The notes under the pieces were generated by a model. It worked only from the letters and a program-made list of their open reading frames with translations, was not told the origin of the DNA and ran no database searches. A stretch of DNA of 64,000 bases, from assembly GCA_029782225.1 (NCBI GenBank), contig JAKOVF010000138.1:1-64000 (forward strand), read 5' to 3'. This stretch comes from Chloroflexota bacterium (GTDB lineage: Bacteria; Chloroflexota; Anaerolineae; Anaerolineales; Villigracilaceae). Position numbers and translations under genes: made by a program. Positions 34,437-42,588 of this stretch are shown here, piece by piece (position 1 is the first letter of the stretch; the number at the start of each line of letters is the position of its first letter).

Positions 34437-35342
34437 ATGTCTTTTCCACAGATTCTTGAGGTCGCGATTGGCCTCATACTGGTCTATTATTTGCTTGGTT
34501 CCCTTGTTTCGACCATGACAAAAGTGATTACTGAATCACTTGAAACTCGCGGTGTGGCGCTGGAAAAGTACCTTAAGAAAATCGCCGGCGAAAAATTCGT
34601 CGACCTGAAGCGTATGCCGCAGATCGAGGCGCTTAGACCCATCCGCTACAAAAACTGGTTCAGCGTCTTCAGTTCCAGCACTGAACCCAAAATGGTGGAA
34701 AGAATCCCCTCATCTACACTGGTAGATGCTTTCTTTGACCTGACCGGGCTAACCAACAAGAAGGATTTATCTGCCGATGAACTGTTGGAACTCATTGGAA
34801 AGTTGCCTGAGTCGGAAGGTAAGCAGGCCATCCTGACCTGGATCAAGCAGGGCGTGACGGATATCAACGACATCCGCAAACGTACCGACGCTTATTTCTG
34901 TGGAATCCTGGATCAAGCTGCGGCGACCTTCAAGGCGAACGCCCGCAGTTTTGTGCTCATCCTTTCCATCGCGATTACCCTGCTCTTTGGCACGGACAGC
35001 ATCCAACTGGCAAAGGACCTGTGGACAAACGCAGAATTGCGAGCGATTGCCGCCGCACAAGCGGGCGCGGTGGTACAGGAGGGCGGCACGTCGTCTGATC
35101 TGACCAGCTTGCTGGATGACCTGAGCCGCCTGACAGTCCGTATCGGTTGGTGGCAGACGCAGACCTTTCCGGAAACCGGCCTGGCCGCTGATTGGGTCGC
35201 TTTTGTAATTTTGAAATTGCTGGGGCTTGGACTCACTGTAATGGCGGTCGCACAGGGATCATCCTTCTGGTATGACTTCTTGAGAAGGATCGCTGGACGC
35301 ACAGAGCCAGCCAAGAGCACTTCTGACGACTCAGGCGGCTAA
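34437..35342 (+). CDS. Membrane protein of unknown function
   Basis: A 301-residue protein not assigned to a family. It has an N-terminal helix (VAIGLILVYYLLGSLVSTMT), a charged cytosol-like segment of about 140 residues (30-170), a helix around 173-190 (FVLILSIAITLLFGTDSI), and a last helix around 250-275, after which there is a short polar tail. A ribosome site AAGGAGG lies eight bases before the ATG. It lies directly after the Vps62-like gene and ends at a bidirectional terminator. Confidence 0.7.
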   Translation: MSFPQILEVAIGLILVYYLLGSLVSTMTKVITESLETRGVALEKYLKKIAGEKFVDLKRMPQIEALRPIRYKNWFSVFSSSTEPKMVERIPSSTLVDAFFDLTGLTNKKDLSADELLELIGKLPESEGKQAILTWIKQGVTDINDIRKRTDAYFCGILDQAAATFKANARSFVLILSIAITLLFGTDSIQLAKDLWTNAELRAIAAAQAGAVVQEGGTSSDLTSLLDDLSRLTVRIGWWQTQTFPETGLAADWVAFVILKLLGLGLTVMAVAQGSSFWYDFLRRIAGRTEPAKSTSDDSGG

Positions 35343-35346
35343 CATA

Positions 35347-35377
35347 AAAACTCTGAGGCGGCGGGCCTCGGAGTTTT
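35347..35377. terminator. Bidirectional terminator between convergent genes
   Basis: AAAACTCTGAGGC (35347-35359) pairs with GCCTCGGAGTTTT (35365-35377) with one G-T pair; there are A residues on one side and T residues on the other, so it can serve both the plus-strand gene and the minus-strand methyltransferase. Confidence 0.9.
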
Positions 35378-36315
35378 CATGACTTGCATTCCCAGCGGGC
35401 GTACACAGCCTGTGACAACAATCTATTCCCGCTTTGTTCCCGTGTTATCAACTCGCCGCTGTCGATCGTCCCGTCGAAGCGTTTCATCATTTCGTTCAAG
35501 GCCTGCGCTACATGGATGGCTGATGCGCGCACCGCGTAAACCGTGACTATTACAAATAGGGGGCGATCGCTCAAGCACTCGCGGCACAGTTCCAACAAAT
35601 GGGGCAGCGACTTATACACTTCCCACACTTCCCCTTTCGGGCCCCGGCCAAATTTCGGCGGATCAAGGATGATGCCGTCATATCTCACGCCGCGCTTGGA
35701 TTCGCGCTGAACATACTTTAAAGCATCCTCTACGATCCACCGAATGGGTTTGTCATGCAGGCCAGATAGCTCCTGGTTTTGCCGCGCCCAGTTGACAGAC
35801 TTCTTTGATGCGTCCACGTGAGTCACTTTTGCGCCGGCAGCCGCTGCGGCAAGCGATGCAAGGCCGGTGTAGCCGAATAGGTTGAGGATGTTAGGGGGCT
35901 GAGTCGCTTTTTGAACGAGGTCAGCCATAAAGTCCCAGTGAGAGGCGACTTCTGGAAAAACCCCAAGGTGCCGGCCCGGCGTCGTCATGGCCCAAAACTT
36001 TAACTCCCTCATTCCTCGCCCCTCGCCCAAAGTTGGGAGAGGGGATGGGGTCAGGGCAAGCGGATAACTCATCACCCACTTCTCATCGACTGTTTTCTTG
36101 AAATCCCAGTGACCTCCACTCTCTTCGCCTGATGGGACAAACACCGCGTGCACATTTTTCCATTCCGACTCTGGCAATGAACGTTTCCACATGGCCTGTG
36201 CCTCGGGCCTTTGAAAAATATACTTACCGAAACGTTCAAGTTTCAGCCCATCGCCGCTATCAAGCAGAGAATAGTCTCTCCAATTGGGGGATTCAAGCAG
36301 GGTGAACTGAGTCAT
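35377..36315 (-). CDS. SAM-dependent methyltransferase, RlmI/RlmK-related
   Basis: A 312-residue class I methyltransferase of the Methyltrans_SAM type. The SAM-binding motif is NILNLFGYTGLASLAAAAAGA (about residues 143-163), with VTHVDASKKSVNWA next, and the catalytic/NPPF-like element is ILDPPKFGRGPKGEVW. It lacks the PUA domain found in the full-length relative at 57782-58960. A notable oddity: residues about 84-100 (LALTPSPLPTLGEGRGM) are encoded by a dispersed repeat that has entered the coding frame. The target is probably rRNA, but this is not certain. Confidence 0.85.
   Translation of the reverse strand: MTQFTLLESPNWRDYSLLDSGDGLKLERFGKYIFQRPEAQAMWKRSLPESEWKNVHAVFVPSGEESGGHWDFKKTVDEKWVMSYPLALTPSPLPTLGEGRGMRELKFWAMTTPGRHLGVFPEVASHWDFMADLVQKATQPPNILNLFGYTGLASLAAAAAGAKVTHVDASKKSVNWARQNQELSGLHDKPIRWIVEDALKYVQRESKRGVRYDGIILDPPKFGRGPKGEVWEVYKSLPHLLELCRECLSDRPLFVIVTVYAVRASAIHVAQALNEMMKRFDGTIDSGELITREQSGNRLLSQAVYARWECKS
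36014..36060. repeat. Dispersed GGGAGAGGG-type repeat inside a coding frame
   Basis: CCCCTCGCCCAA near 36020-36031 pairs imperfectly with TTGGGAGAGGGG near 36034-36045, followed by GATGGGGTCAGGG. Its minus-strand translation is TPSPLPTLGEGRG, the familiar peptide made when this common intergenic palindrome sits inside a gene. The insert keeps the methyltransferase frame open. Confidence 0.75.
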
Positions 36316-36371
36316 TCGGCATTCCCGCTACATCATTTCTATTGCAACAGAGTCTCAACCCAAAGTCCCTA

Positions 36372-36426
36372 TTGCTTTTTGCCCACTAAATCTGTATAAT
36401 GTGGGAAAAAGTGGTAGAAAGTGGTA
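36372..36426 (+). promoter_or_regulatory. dcw promoter with three MraZ-binding repeats
   Basis: TTGCTT (36372-36377) and TATAAT (36395-36400) are separated by the ideal 17 bases. From 36402 three copies of TGG(G/T)A (36402-36406, 36412-36416, 36422-36426) follow at a 10-base period, matching the known MraZ operator of direct TGGGN repeats with five-base spacers. They overlap the transcription start, so MraZ should repress the cluster it heads. Confidence 0.9.
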
Positions 36427-36430
36427 AGAG

Positions 36431-36447
36431 CGCCGGGTTTCCCGGCG
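36431..36447 (+). repeat. Hairpin in the mraZ leader
   Basis: CGCCGGG (36431-36437) pairs with CCCGGCG (36441-36447) around a TTT loop. It lies in the leader 30 bases before the mraZ ATG. No T-run, so a palindromic repeat or attenuator rather than a terminator. Confidence 0.5.
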
Positions 36448-36477
36448 TTCAACGCATTAAAAGGCATTATAGCACAA

Positions 36478-36921
36478 ATGTTCTTAGGTCAATTCCAACA
36501 CAATCTCGATGACAAGGGGCGCCTGATGATACCGGCGCGCTTTCGTGATTTGTTGGAAGGCGGTGCTTACATCACACAAGGCTTCGATAAATGCCTGATG
36601 GTGATGACAACCAGCTACTTCACCGAGGTCTATGAACATCTCGAAACCATGAACCTGGCCGATCCCACTACCCGGCTCTTGCGCAGGCTCATCCTTTCGA
36701 ATGCCTATCCGGTGGAAGTGGACAAGGTTGGACGCATCCTCGTTCCACAAAACCTGCGTGCCTTCCTTCAACTGGATGGCGAGGCCATTGTTGCGGGCCA
36801 GGGCCGCTACTTTGAAGTATGGCGGCCTGCCGAGTGGAACGAACAAATGGCTCAGGTGCAGGATACCGTAGCCAACAACCAGCGTTTCTCGGCTCTCGAT
36901 CTCTCAAATAATCATTCGTAG
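36478..36921 (+). CDS. mraZ: Transcriptional regulator MraZ
   Basis: A 147-residue protein with two SpoVT/AbrB-like halves: MFLGQFQHNLDDKGRLMIPARFRDLL and YPVEVDKVGRILVPQNLRAFLQLD, each carrying the DKGR or DxxGRI motif. MraZ forms ring-shaped oligomers that bind direct repeats before its own gene and repress the dcw operon; such repeats are present at 36402-36426. The ATG at 36478 is chosen over the longer frame from 36421, since it gives the normal family N-terminus MFLG. It is the first gene of the cluster. Confidence 0.95.
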   Translation: MFLGQFQHNLDDKGRLMIPARFRDLLEGGAYITQGFDKCLMVMTTSYFTEVYEHLETMNLADPTTRLLRRLILSNAYPVEVDKVGRILVPQNLRAFLQLDGEAIVAGQGRYFEVWRPAEWNEQMAQVQDTVANNQRFSALDLSNNHS

Positions 36922-36941
36922 GGGCGACATCATGTCGCTCT
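36918..36941. repeat. Palindromic repeat spanning the rsmH start codon
   Basis: TAGGGGCGACATCATGTCGC covers the end of the mraZ gene and the first codons of rsmH; GCGAC (36924-36928) pairs with GTCGC (36934-36938). The TAGGGGCGAC...GTCGC form is a frequent type of intergenic palindrome, here supplying the ATG of rsmH within its loop. Confidence 0.55.
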
Positions 36942-37855
36942 CGCCGCACCAACCTGTACTTTACAAAGAAATTATACACGCGTTGCAGCCGAAACGCGGC
37001 GGCCAATATGTAGATTGCACACTGGGCGCGGGCGGACACGCTCGCGGCATCCTGGAGGCCTGTGCGCCGGACGGGCTCCTGCTGGGTCTCGATGTCGACC
37101 CGCAGGCCCTGGCGCTCGCTCGTGAGACCTTGGCTCCTTACGAGAGGCGCATACGTCTTGTACAGGCCTCCTACATCACTCTCAGCGATCAACTCGCCGC
37201 TGCGGGCTGGGACGCAGCTGACGGAATTCTTCTGGACCTCGGAGCATCATCCATGCAATTCGACTCCCCCTCCCGAGGTTTTTCCTTCCTCCAGGAAGGA
37301 CCGCTGGACATGCGCTTCGGGCCTCACGCAACGCAGACCGCGGCGGACCTGGTCAATACCTGGGATGAACGCGAACTGGCAGACATCCTCTTCCACTACG
37401 GCGAAGAGCGTGACTCTCGCAAGATCGCGCGAGCCATTGTGGCGAACCGGCCGCTTCACACCACCCGTGAGCTGGTGGCCGTGATCGAGAAGGTTTCTCC
37501 CCGCCGCGGCGACCGAATCCACCCGGCCACACGGACCTTCCAGGCCCTGCGGATCGCGGTGAATGAGGAACTGGCCTCAGTGGAGAAAGTCCTTCCTCAG
37601 GCGGTGACAGCTTTACGGTCTGGAGGAAGATGCGCAGTGATCTCCTTCCACTCGCTGGAAGACCGCATCGTCAAGGATTATTTCAGAGAACAAAGCAAGG
37701 ACCTCGTCAATCCGCCGTACGAAAAGATTTACGAAGTTGAACGCAATGCAATACTCAGGCTAGTTACTAAAAAACCAATCACGCCCTCTGATGAGGAAAC
37801 CAGGATCAACCCGAGGGCGCGCAGTGCAAAACTTAGAGTTGTCGAAAAGCTGTAG
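36932..37855 (+). CDS. rsmH: 16S rRNA (cytosine-1402-N4)-methyltransferase RsmH
   Basis: A 307-residue enzyme methylating C1402 of 16S rRNA. It has the starting motif HQPVLYKEIIHAL, the SAM site VDCTLGAGGHARGILE, GILLDLGASSMQFDSPSRGFSF and the C-terminal SFHSLEDRIVKDYF; KKPITPSDEE lies near the end, and NPRARSAKLRV closes the protein. All are hallmarks of the family. It is the usual second gene of the dcw cluster, 10 bases after mraZ. Confidence 0.97.
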   Translation: MSLSPHQPVLYKEIIHALQPKRGGQYVDCTLGAGGHARGILEACAPDGLLLGLDVDPQALALARETLAPYERRIRLVQASYITLSDQLAAAGWDAADGILLDLGASSMQFDSPSRGFSFLQEGPLDMRFGPHATQTAADLVNTWDERELADILFHYGEERDSRKIARAIVANRPLHTTRELVAVIEKVSPRRGDRIHPATRTFQALRIAVNEELASVEKVLPQAVTALRSGGRCAVISFHSLEDRIVKDYFREQSKDLVNPPYEKIYEVERNAILRLVTKKPITPSDEETRINPRARSAKLRVVEKL

Positions 37856-37857
37856 TT

Positions 37858-37876
37858 GTCACGCCAAAGGCGTGAC
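37858..37876 (+). repeat. Palindrome between rsmH and ftsL
   Basis: GTCACGCC-AAA-GGCGTGAC, an eight-bp perfect stem directly after the rsmH stop. Confidence 0.6.
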
Positions 37877-37892
37877 CTACGAATGAGAGAAA

Positions 37893-38372
37893 ATGAATCT
37901 GCAAAATATCAACCTAAATCACTTCGTCCATGCCTACAAAGTTGCCCCGTGGCGCATCCAGCGACAATGGATTGGCGGCGTCCTGCTGGCTGTGGTGATC
38001 TTTGCCATGATCGCCGCCCTTTATCTGGATGTGACCGCACAGGCTGCGATCGCCGGACGCGAGATTCAGGACATGACCTCGGCCATCGAAGCCAGCCGAC
38101 AGGCCAGTACCGACCTCGAAACCCAGCTCGCCGCGCTGACATCATCCAGCGTCATGGAACAGCGCGCACAGGCTCTGGGCTTCAAGCCGATGGAGCCTGA
38201 GAATGTTGAGTATTTGATCGTGCCGGGCTATGTCAAACCAGCTCCGGCCATCGATGTGGCCGCGCCGCTGCCTCAGTTGAGCGCGCCCAACATTCCGCCT
38301 GAATATACCCAGTCCCTGTTGGACTGGCTGGATCAAGCCATATCCATTTCCCCGACCCGAGGCATGAAATGA
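37893..38372 (+). CDS. ftsL: FtsL-like cell division protein
   Basis: A 159-residue bitopic protein: cytosolic N-terminus of about 30 residues, one transmembrane helix (WIGGVLLAVVIFAMIAALYLDV, about 26-47), and a coiled-coil-rich outer part (EIQDMTSAIEASRQASTDLETQLAALTS), with a proline-rich tail. This is the layout of FtsL/DivIC, which join FtsQ to FtsW/FtsI in the divisome. Sequence similarity in the family is low; the position between rsmH and ftsI supports the call. The last codons overlap the start of ftsI by four bases. Confidence 0.75.
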   Translation: MNLQNINLNHFVHAYKVAPWRIQRQWIGGVLLAVVIFAMIAALYLDVTAQAAIAGREIQDMTSAIEASRQASTDLETQLAALTSSSVMEQRAQALGFKPMEPENVEYLIVPGYVKPAPAIDVAAPLPQLSAPNIPPEYTQSLLDWLDQAISISPTRGMK

Positions 38373-40120
38373 GACAACAGTACGCATGGCGATCCAGTCT
38401 ACTGGCCGGTATTCTGGCCTTTGTTGCATTCGCCATCGTGGTGCAGATCATCCGCATTCAGAACAGCCAGGAAGCAGCCATCTTCCGTGAACGTGCGCTG
38501 AACTACGCAAGCGAGCTAAAAACCTTTTACCCGGATCGCGGGGAGATCTATGACCGCAACGGCCACCTCCTGGCAGGCAACAAGACGGTCTATGAAGTGG
38601 GCGTGAACCTGACCGCAATCAAAAACCCGAACGCGATCGCGCTGGCCGTTAGTGGACAACTTGGACTGGACTACGGACAGGTCCTGGCACAAATCCAGAA
38701 GCCGCCAGCGGGTATCAGTTATATGGTTCTGCAGGACTTCGTCGAAGCAGACAAGGCCGAAGCCCTGAAAAAGATGAAGTCCGATGCGCAGGCACAGGCT
38801 GAACCGGGCACACTGGGGAGCCTCACAGGGCTGGAATTCAATCCACATCCACAGAGAAGCTATCCGGAAGGCTCACTGGCCTCCAATATCCTGGGCTTTG
38901 TCAACCGCGAGGGGCGCGGCTACTTCGGCGTTGAAGAGAAATATGACACCCTGCTGGCAGGGAATCCCGTCCATGTGCTGGTGCCAACAGACCCTAACAA
39001 GGCTTTCGAAATCCCACATGTCCCGAACGGCACCACGCTCATCCTGACCATCAACCGTGACCTGCAGGCCGCGACGGAGGCAATTCTCGACCAATCTCTG
39101 CAAACCTACGGAGCGCAGAGCGGCACCATTGTCATCATGAACCCGCGTAACGGCGAGGTCCTTGCCATGGCGACCACCCCGCGCATGGACTTGAATCAGT
39201 TTTGGAACTACGGGGTGATCTATAACAATGCCAGCGAGTTCAACCCGGCCATCTCCAAACCTTACGAGCCCGGCTCGGTCCTGAAAATCCTGACCATGGC
39301 CGCCGCGCTTGATAACGGCACGATTGCACCGGGGACACAATTCTTTGATACCGGCTCGATCCTGGTTGGCGGCGCAACCATCTATAACTGGAACGATGAA
39401 GCCTGGGGACAGCAGGATATGACCGGCTGTCTGCAGCACTCTCTCAATGTTTGCCTTGCCTGGGTCTCCACCCAAATGGGACCACAGGCCTTCTATAACT
39501 ACATGGATAACTTCGGGCTGGGCCATCTCACAGGCATTGACCTGGCCGGGGAAGCGCAGGGCAGGCTCAAGGTCCCGGGCGACTCGGACTGGTATCCGGT
39601 GGACCTTGGCACCAATGCCTTCGGTCAGGGCGTCGCCACGACGCCAATCCAGATCCTGATGGCCGCCTCCTCGATTGCCAACGGCGGACGGACGGTCACA
39701 CCGCATGTACTATCCGCGATGGTGCGTGATGGACGTCAGTATAGCGCGCCGGCTCAATATGCCGGCTCCCCCATCGCAGAGCAGACCGCGCATACCCTTT
39801 CCGAAATGCTGGCCAATTCGCTTGAACTGGAATCCTCCAACGCTCTTGTACCGGGTTATCGCGTGGCTGGCAAGACTGGCACAGCACAGATTCCTCTGGA
39901 TACCGGCTTCTACGATTTCGAACACACGAACGCGTCCTTCATCGGCTGGGGCCCGGTGGATGATCCGCAGTTCATGATCTACGTCTGGCTCGAAAAGCCC
40001 TCCTCCTCGATCTGGGGTTCAGAAACTGCTGCCCCCGTTTTTTCACAGGTTGCAGAAAAGACTGTCATTTTGCTGGATATCCCTCCGGACGTTGTCCGAC
40101 AACAGCTCGCCTCACACTAA
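38369..40120 (+). CDS. ftsI: Penicillin-binding protein FtsI (class B transpeptidase)
   Basis: A 583-residue class B PBP: short cytosolic end, one transmembrane helix (about 11-30), the dimerisation domain (YPDRGEIYDRNGHLLAGN, family signature) and the transpeptidase domain. The active-site motifs are S303-VLK in EPGSVLK, SLN in CLQHSLNVCL, and K502-TG in AGKTGTAQ. No PASTA domains. The enzyme cross-links peptidoglycan at the septum in complex with FtsW. It is translationally coupled to ftsL; murF begins two bases after its stop. Confidence 0.95.
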   Translation: MRQQYAWRSSLLAGILAFVAFAIVVQIIRIQNSQEAAIFRERALNYASELKTFYPDRGEIYDRNGHLLAGNKTVYEVGVNLTAIKNPNAIALAVSGQLGLDYGQVLAQIQKPPAGISYMVLQDFVEADKAEALKKMKSDAQAQAEPGTLGSLTGLEFNPHPQRSYPEGSLASNILGFVNREGRGYFGVEEKYDTLLAGNPVHVLVPTDPNKAFEIPHVPNGTTLILTINRDLQAATEAILDQSLQTYGAQSGTIVIMNPRNGEVLAMATTPRMDLNQFWNYGVIYNNASEFNPAISKPYEPGSVLKILTMAAALDNGTIAPGTQFFDTGSILVGGATIYNWNDEAWGQQDMTGCLQHSLNVCLAWVSTQMGPQAFYNYMDNFGLGHLTGIDLAGEAQGRLKVPGDSDWYPVDLGTNAFGQGVATTPIQILMAASSIANGGRTVTPHVLSAMVRDGRQYSAPAQYAGSPIAEQTAHTLSEMLANSLELESSNALVPGYRVAGKTGTAQIPLDTGFYDFEHTNASFIGWGPVDDPQFMIYVWLEKPSSSIWGSETAAPVFSQVAEKTVILLDIPPDVVRQQLASH

Positions 40121-40121
40121 C

Positions 40122-41537
40122 ATGCTCACACTTGCCGACGCCCTTGAAGCCCTCACGACGCTTCGCCTCCCCAACGCCACCACTGTCATCACCGAAGCGG
40201 CCATCGATTCTCGGCAGGTGATTCCCGGTTCCCTCTTTGTAGCTTATCCCGGCGAAAAGGTGGACGGCCATGACTTTGTGGAGGATGCATTTAACAGGGG
40301 GGCTTCTTTTGCTTTAATACAGAAGGATGTTCCCGCTTCATTCCGGACCCTGGATCTGCGTCGCGATCTATCGGCATCCTTTCCCCTCGATCTGAATCCC
40401 CCGCTCTGCATCCGCGTGGAAAACACCATTTCCGCTCTGCAGCAGATTGCGCGCTTCTGGCGACGTAAACTGGAAGTGCAGGTGGTGGGAATCACAGGCA
40501 GCGTGGGCAAATCCACCACCAAAGAAATGATCGCCGAGGTATTGCGGACGCGCTATCGCACGCTCAAAAGCCCCGGCAATCTCAACAACGAGATCGGCCT
40601 GCCTCTCACCATCCTGAGACTTGGCTCCGGCTACCAACGAGCTGTGCTGGAGATGGGGTTTTACGTGCCCGGCGAGATCCAGTTCCTTTGTGATATCGCA
40701 CTTCCACGGGTCGGCGTGGTGACCAATGTTGGCACCGTCCATGCGGAGCGCGCGGGATCGCAGGAAGCCATCGCCCGCGGCAAGGCCGAACTGGTCCAGG
40801 CGCTGCCCGAGGATGGCGTAGCTGTGTTAAACTTCGACGACCCCTGGGTCCGCAAGATGGAAGAAAAGACCCGAGCACGTGTCTTCTTCTACGGCCTTTC
40901 CTCCGAAGCGGACCTGTGGGCCGACCATATCGAAGGTCTGGGCCTCGAAGGCATTCGCTTCCGCCTGCACTACGGACACGAGACCCTGTATGCCCGCATC
41001 CCCCTGATCGGCCGTCACTCCGTTCACACTGCATTGCGCGCGGCCGCAGTTGGCCTCGTGGATGGCTTGACCTGGCAGGAGATTTTCGAAGGTCTGCAGC
41101 AGGGACACACGCAATTGCGTCTTGTCGCCGTCAGGACCAGGTCCGGCGCGTTGATCCTGGATGACACGTACAACGCTTCGCCGGAGTCCATGCTGGCCGC
41201 GCTCAACCTGCTCGACGAGATGGACGGACGCAAGATCGCCGTCCTGGGCGACATGCTGGAGCTGGGTCCCTACGAAAGACAGGGACACGAACTGGTCGGC
41301 CTGCGGGCTGCGCAAGTGGCACAGATCCTGCTCACACTGGGTCCCCGCGGACACATGATTGCAGATGCCGCGCGGCGAGCAGGGATGAGAATGGCAAATA
41401 TTCTTGAATTTGAGGAGTCTGATCCAATCGTGGATTGGCTTACGAAGAATCTGACGGTGAACGACGCGGCGCTGATCAAGGGCTCGCATGGCTTGCGCAT
41501 GGACCGCATCACCGCGGCCCTGGAGGACCGCTCATGA
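40122..41537 (+). CDS. murF: UDP-N-acetylmuramoyl-tripeptide-D-alanyl-D-alanine ligase MurF
   Basis: A 471-residue Mur ligase adding D-Ala-D-Ala to the UDP-MurNAc-tripeptide. The N-terminal domain shows AAIDSRQVIPGSLFVAYPGEKVDGHDFV; the ATP loop is GITGSVGKSTTKEMI; the rest includes KSPGNLNNEIGLPL, the acidic VLEMGFYVPGEI segment and the C-terminal DDTYNASPESM, all specific for MurF. The ATG at 40122 gives the standard N-terminus MLTLADALEAL. The stop overlaps the mraY start by four bases (ATGA). Confidence 0.96.
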   Translation: MLTLADALEALTTLRLPNATTVITEAAIDSRQVIPGSLFVAYPGEKVDGHDFVEDAFNRGASFALIQKDVPASFRTLDLRRDLSASFPLDLNPPLCIRVENTISALQQIARFWRRKLEVQVVGITGSVGKSTTKEMIAEVLRTRYRTLKSPGNLNNEIGLPLTILRLGSGYQRAVLEMGFYVPGEIQFLCDIALPRVGVVTNVGTVHAERAGSQEAIARGKAELVQALPEDGVAVLNFDDPWVRKMEEKTRARVFFYGLSSEADLWADHIEGLGLEGIRFRLHYGHETLYARIPLIGRHSVHTALRAAAVGLVDGLTWQEIFEGLQQGHTQLRLVAVRTRSGALILDDTYNASPESMLAALNLLDEMDGRKIAVLGDMLELGPYERQGHELVGLRAAQVAQILLTLGPRGHMIADAARRAGMRMANILEFEESDPIVDWLTKNLTVNDAALIKGSHGLRMDRITAALEDRS

Positions 41538-42532
41538 GCCAGACTGCGCTCGCGCTCAGCCTTGCAGGTCTCTCCTTCATGATGACTGTCATCTGGGGCG
41601 GACCATTGCTCCGTATCCTGCGGCATTACAAGATCGGCAAGATCATCCGCGTCGAAGAGCCGGACCGTCACCGCATCAAGATGGGCACACCGACAATGGG
41701 AGGCGTGATGTTCATCCTGCCGGTGCTCCTGCTCACAGGCCTGCTGAATGCCGTCGCTTTGATCGGCGTCAGAGTGAGCGGGATCGGGCGTTCCATCCTG
41801 GTGCCGTTGATCGTGATGGTGGCTCACGCCCTGCTCGGCGCCGTGGACGATTGGGAAGGCATCCGTGGCAAGCGCAAAGGCGAAGGCATGCGCGCCCGCA
41901 CGAAATTTGCATTCCAGGTCCTGTTTGCGCTCGGAACCGGATACGTTTTGAAATACGTGCTCGATGTACCGGATGTCTATTTCCCCGGTTTGAATTTTGA
42001 AATTGAACTCGGCTGGTTATATGTCCCGATCGCAGCTTTCATCATCGTCGCTGAATCCAACGCGGTCAACTTCACAGACGGGCTGGACGGTCTCGGTGGT
42101 TTGATCGCGGCCACAGCCATCGCAGCCTATGGCGGCATCGCTCTCATCCAGGATCAGGTTTACATTGCACGTTTCTGCTTTACCCTCGTCGGCGCGATCT
42201 TCGGTTTCCTGTGGTTCAACGTTCATCCTGCGGAATTGATCATGGGCGACACCGGTTCCCTTGCCCTTGGTTCCACCTTTGCAGTCGTTGCGCTGATGAC
42301 CGGTCAATGGCCGCTACTGCTCGTCATCGGGATTATTCCTCTCAGTGAAATCTTGAGCGTTGTCATTCAGGTCGGTTACTTCAAACTAACCAAGGGCAAA
42401 CGTTTCTTCAAGATGGCTCCCCTCCATTTGCATTTTGAGCTGCTCGGCTGGAGCGAAACACAGGTTGTGCAGCGATTCTGGCTGATTGGGCTCATGGCTG
42501 CTTTGATCGGTATCGGTTTATCTCTGGTTTAG
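41534..42532 (+). CDS. mraY: Phospho-MurNAc-pentapeptide transferase MraY
   Basis: A 332-residue polytopic enzyme that transfers phospho-MurNAc-pentapeptide to undecaprenyl phosphate, giving lipid I at the inner face of the membrane. Motifs: IKMGTPTMGG, the catalytic aspartate pair in GAVDDWEGI, NAVNFTDGLDGL, MGDTGSLALG and the histidine-rich KMAPLHLHFEL loop. About ten helices are visible. Translation is coupled to murF. Confidence 0.97.
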   Translation: MSQTALALSLAGLSFMMTVIWGGPLLRILRHYKIGKIIRVEEPDRHRIKMGTPTMGGVMFILPVLLLTGLLNAVALIGVRVSGIGRSILVPLIVMVAHALLGAVDDWEGIRGKRKGEGMRARTKFAFQVLFALGTGYVLKYVLDVPDVYFPGLNFEIELGWLYVPIAAFIIVAESNAVNFTDGLDGLGGLIAATAIAAYGGIALIQDQVYIARFCFTLVGAIFGFLWFNVHPAELIMGDTGSLALGSTFAVVALMTGQWPLLLVIGIIPLSEILSVVIQVGYFKLTKGKRFFKMAPLHLHFELLGWSETQVVQRFWLIGLMAALIGIGLSLV

Positions 42533-42541
42533 GTAGTTCGT

Positions 42542-42573
42542 AATTGGTAAGTGGTAATTACCATTTACTAATT
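42542..42573 (+). repeat. Palindromic repeat between mraY and murD
   Basis: A 32-base palindrome centred on GGTAATTACC (42553-42562) with arms AATTGGTAA and TTACTAATT that pair except for two G-T pairs. No T-run follows. Confidence 0.7.
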
Positions 42574-42588
42574 GCTTTTTACAAAACG

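Noticed and set aside
40827-41489. A 220-residue minus-strand frame opposite murF
   Set aside because: Shadow of the GC-rich murF gene, no start signal and no family resemblance.
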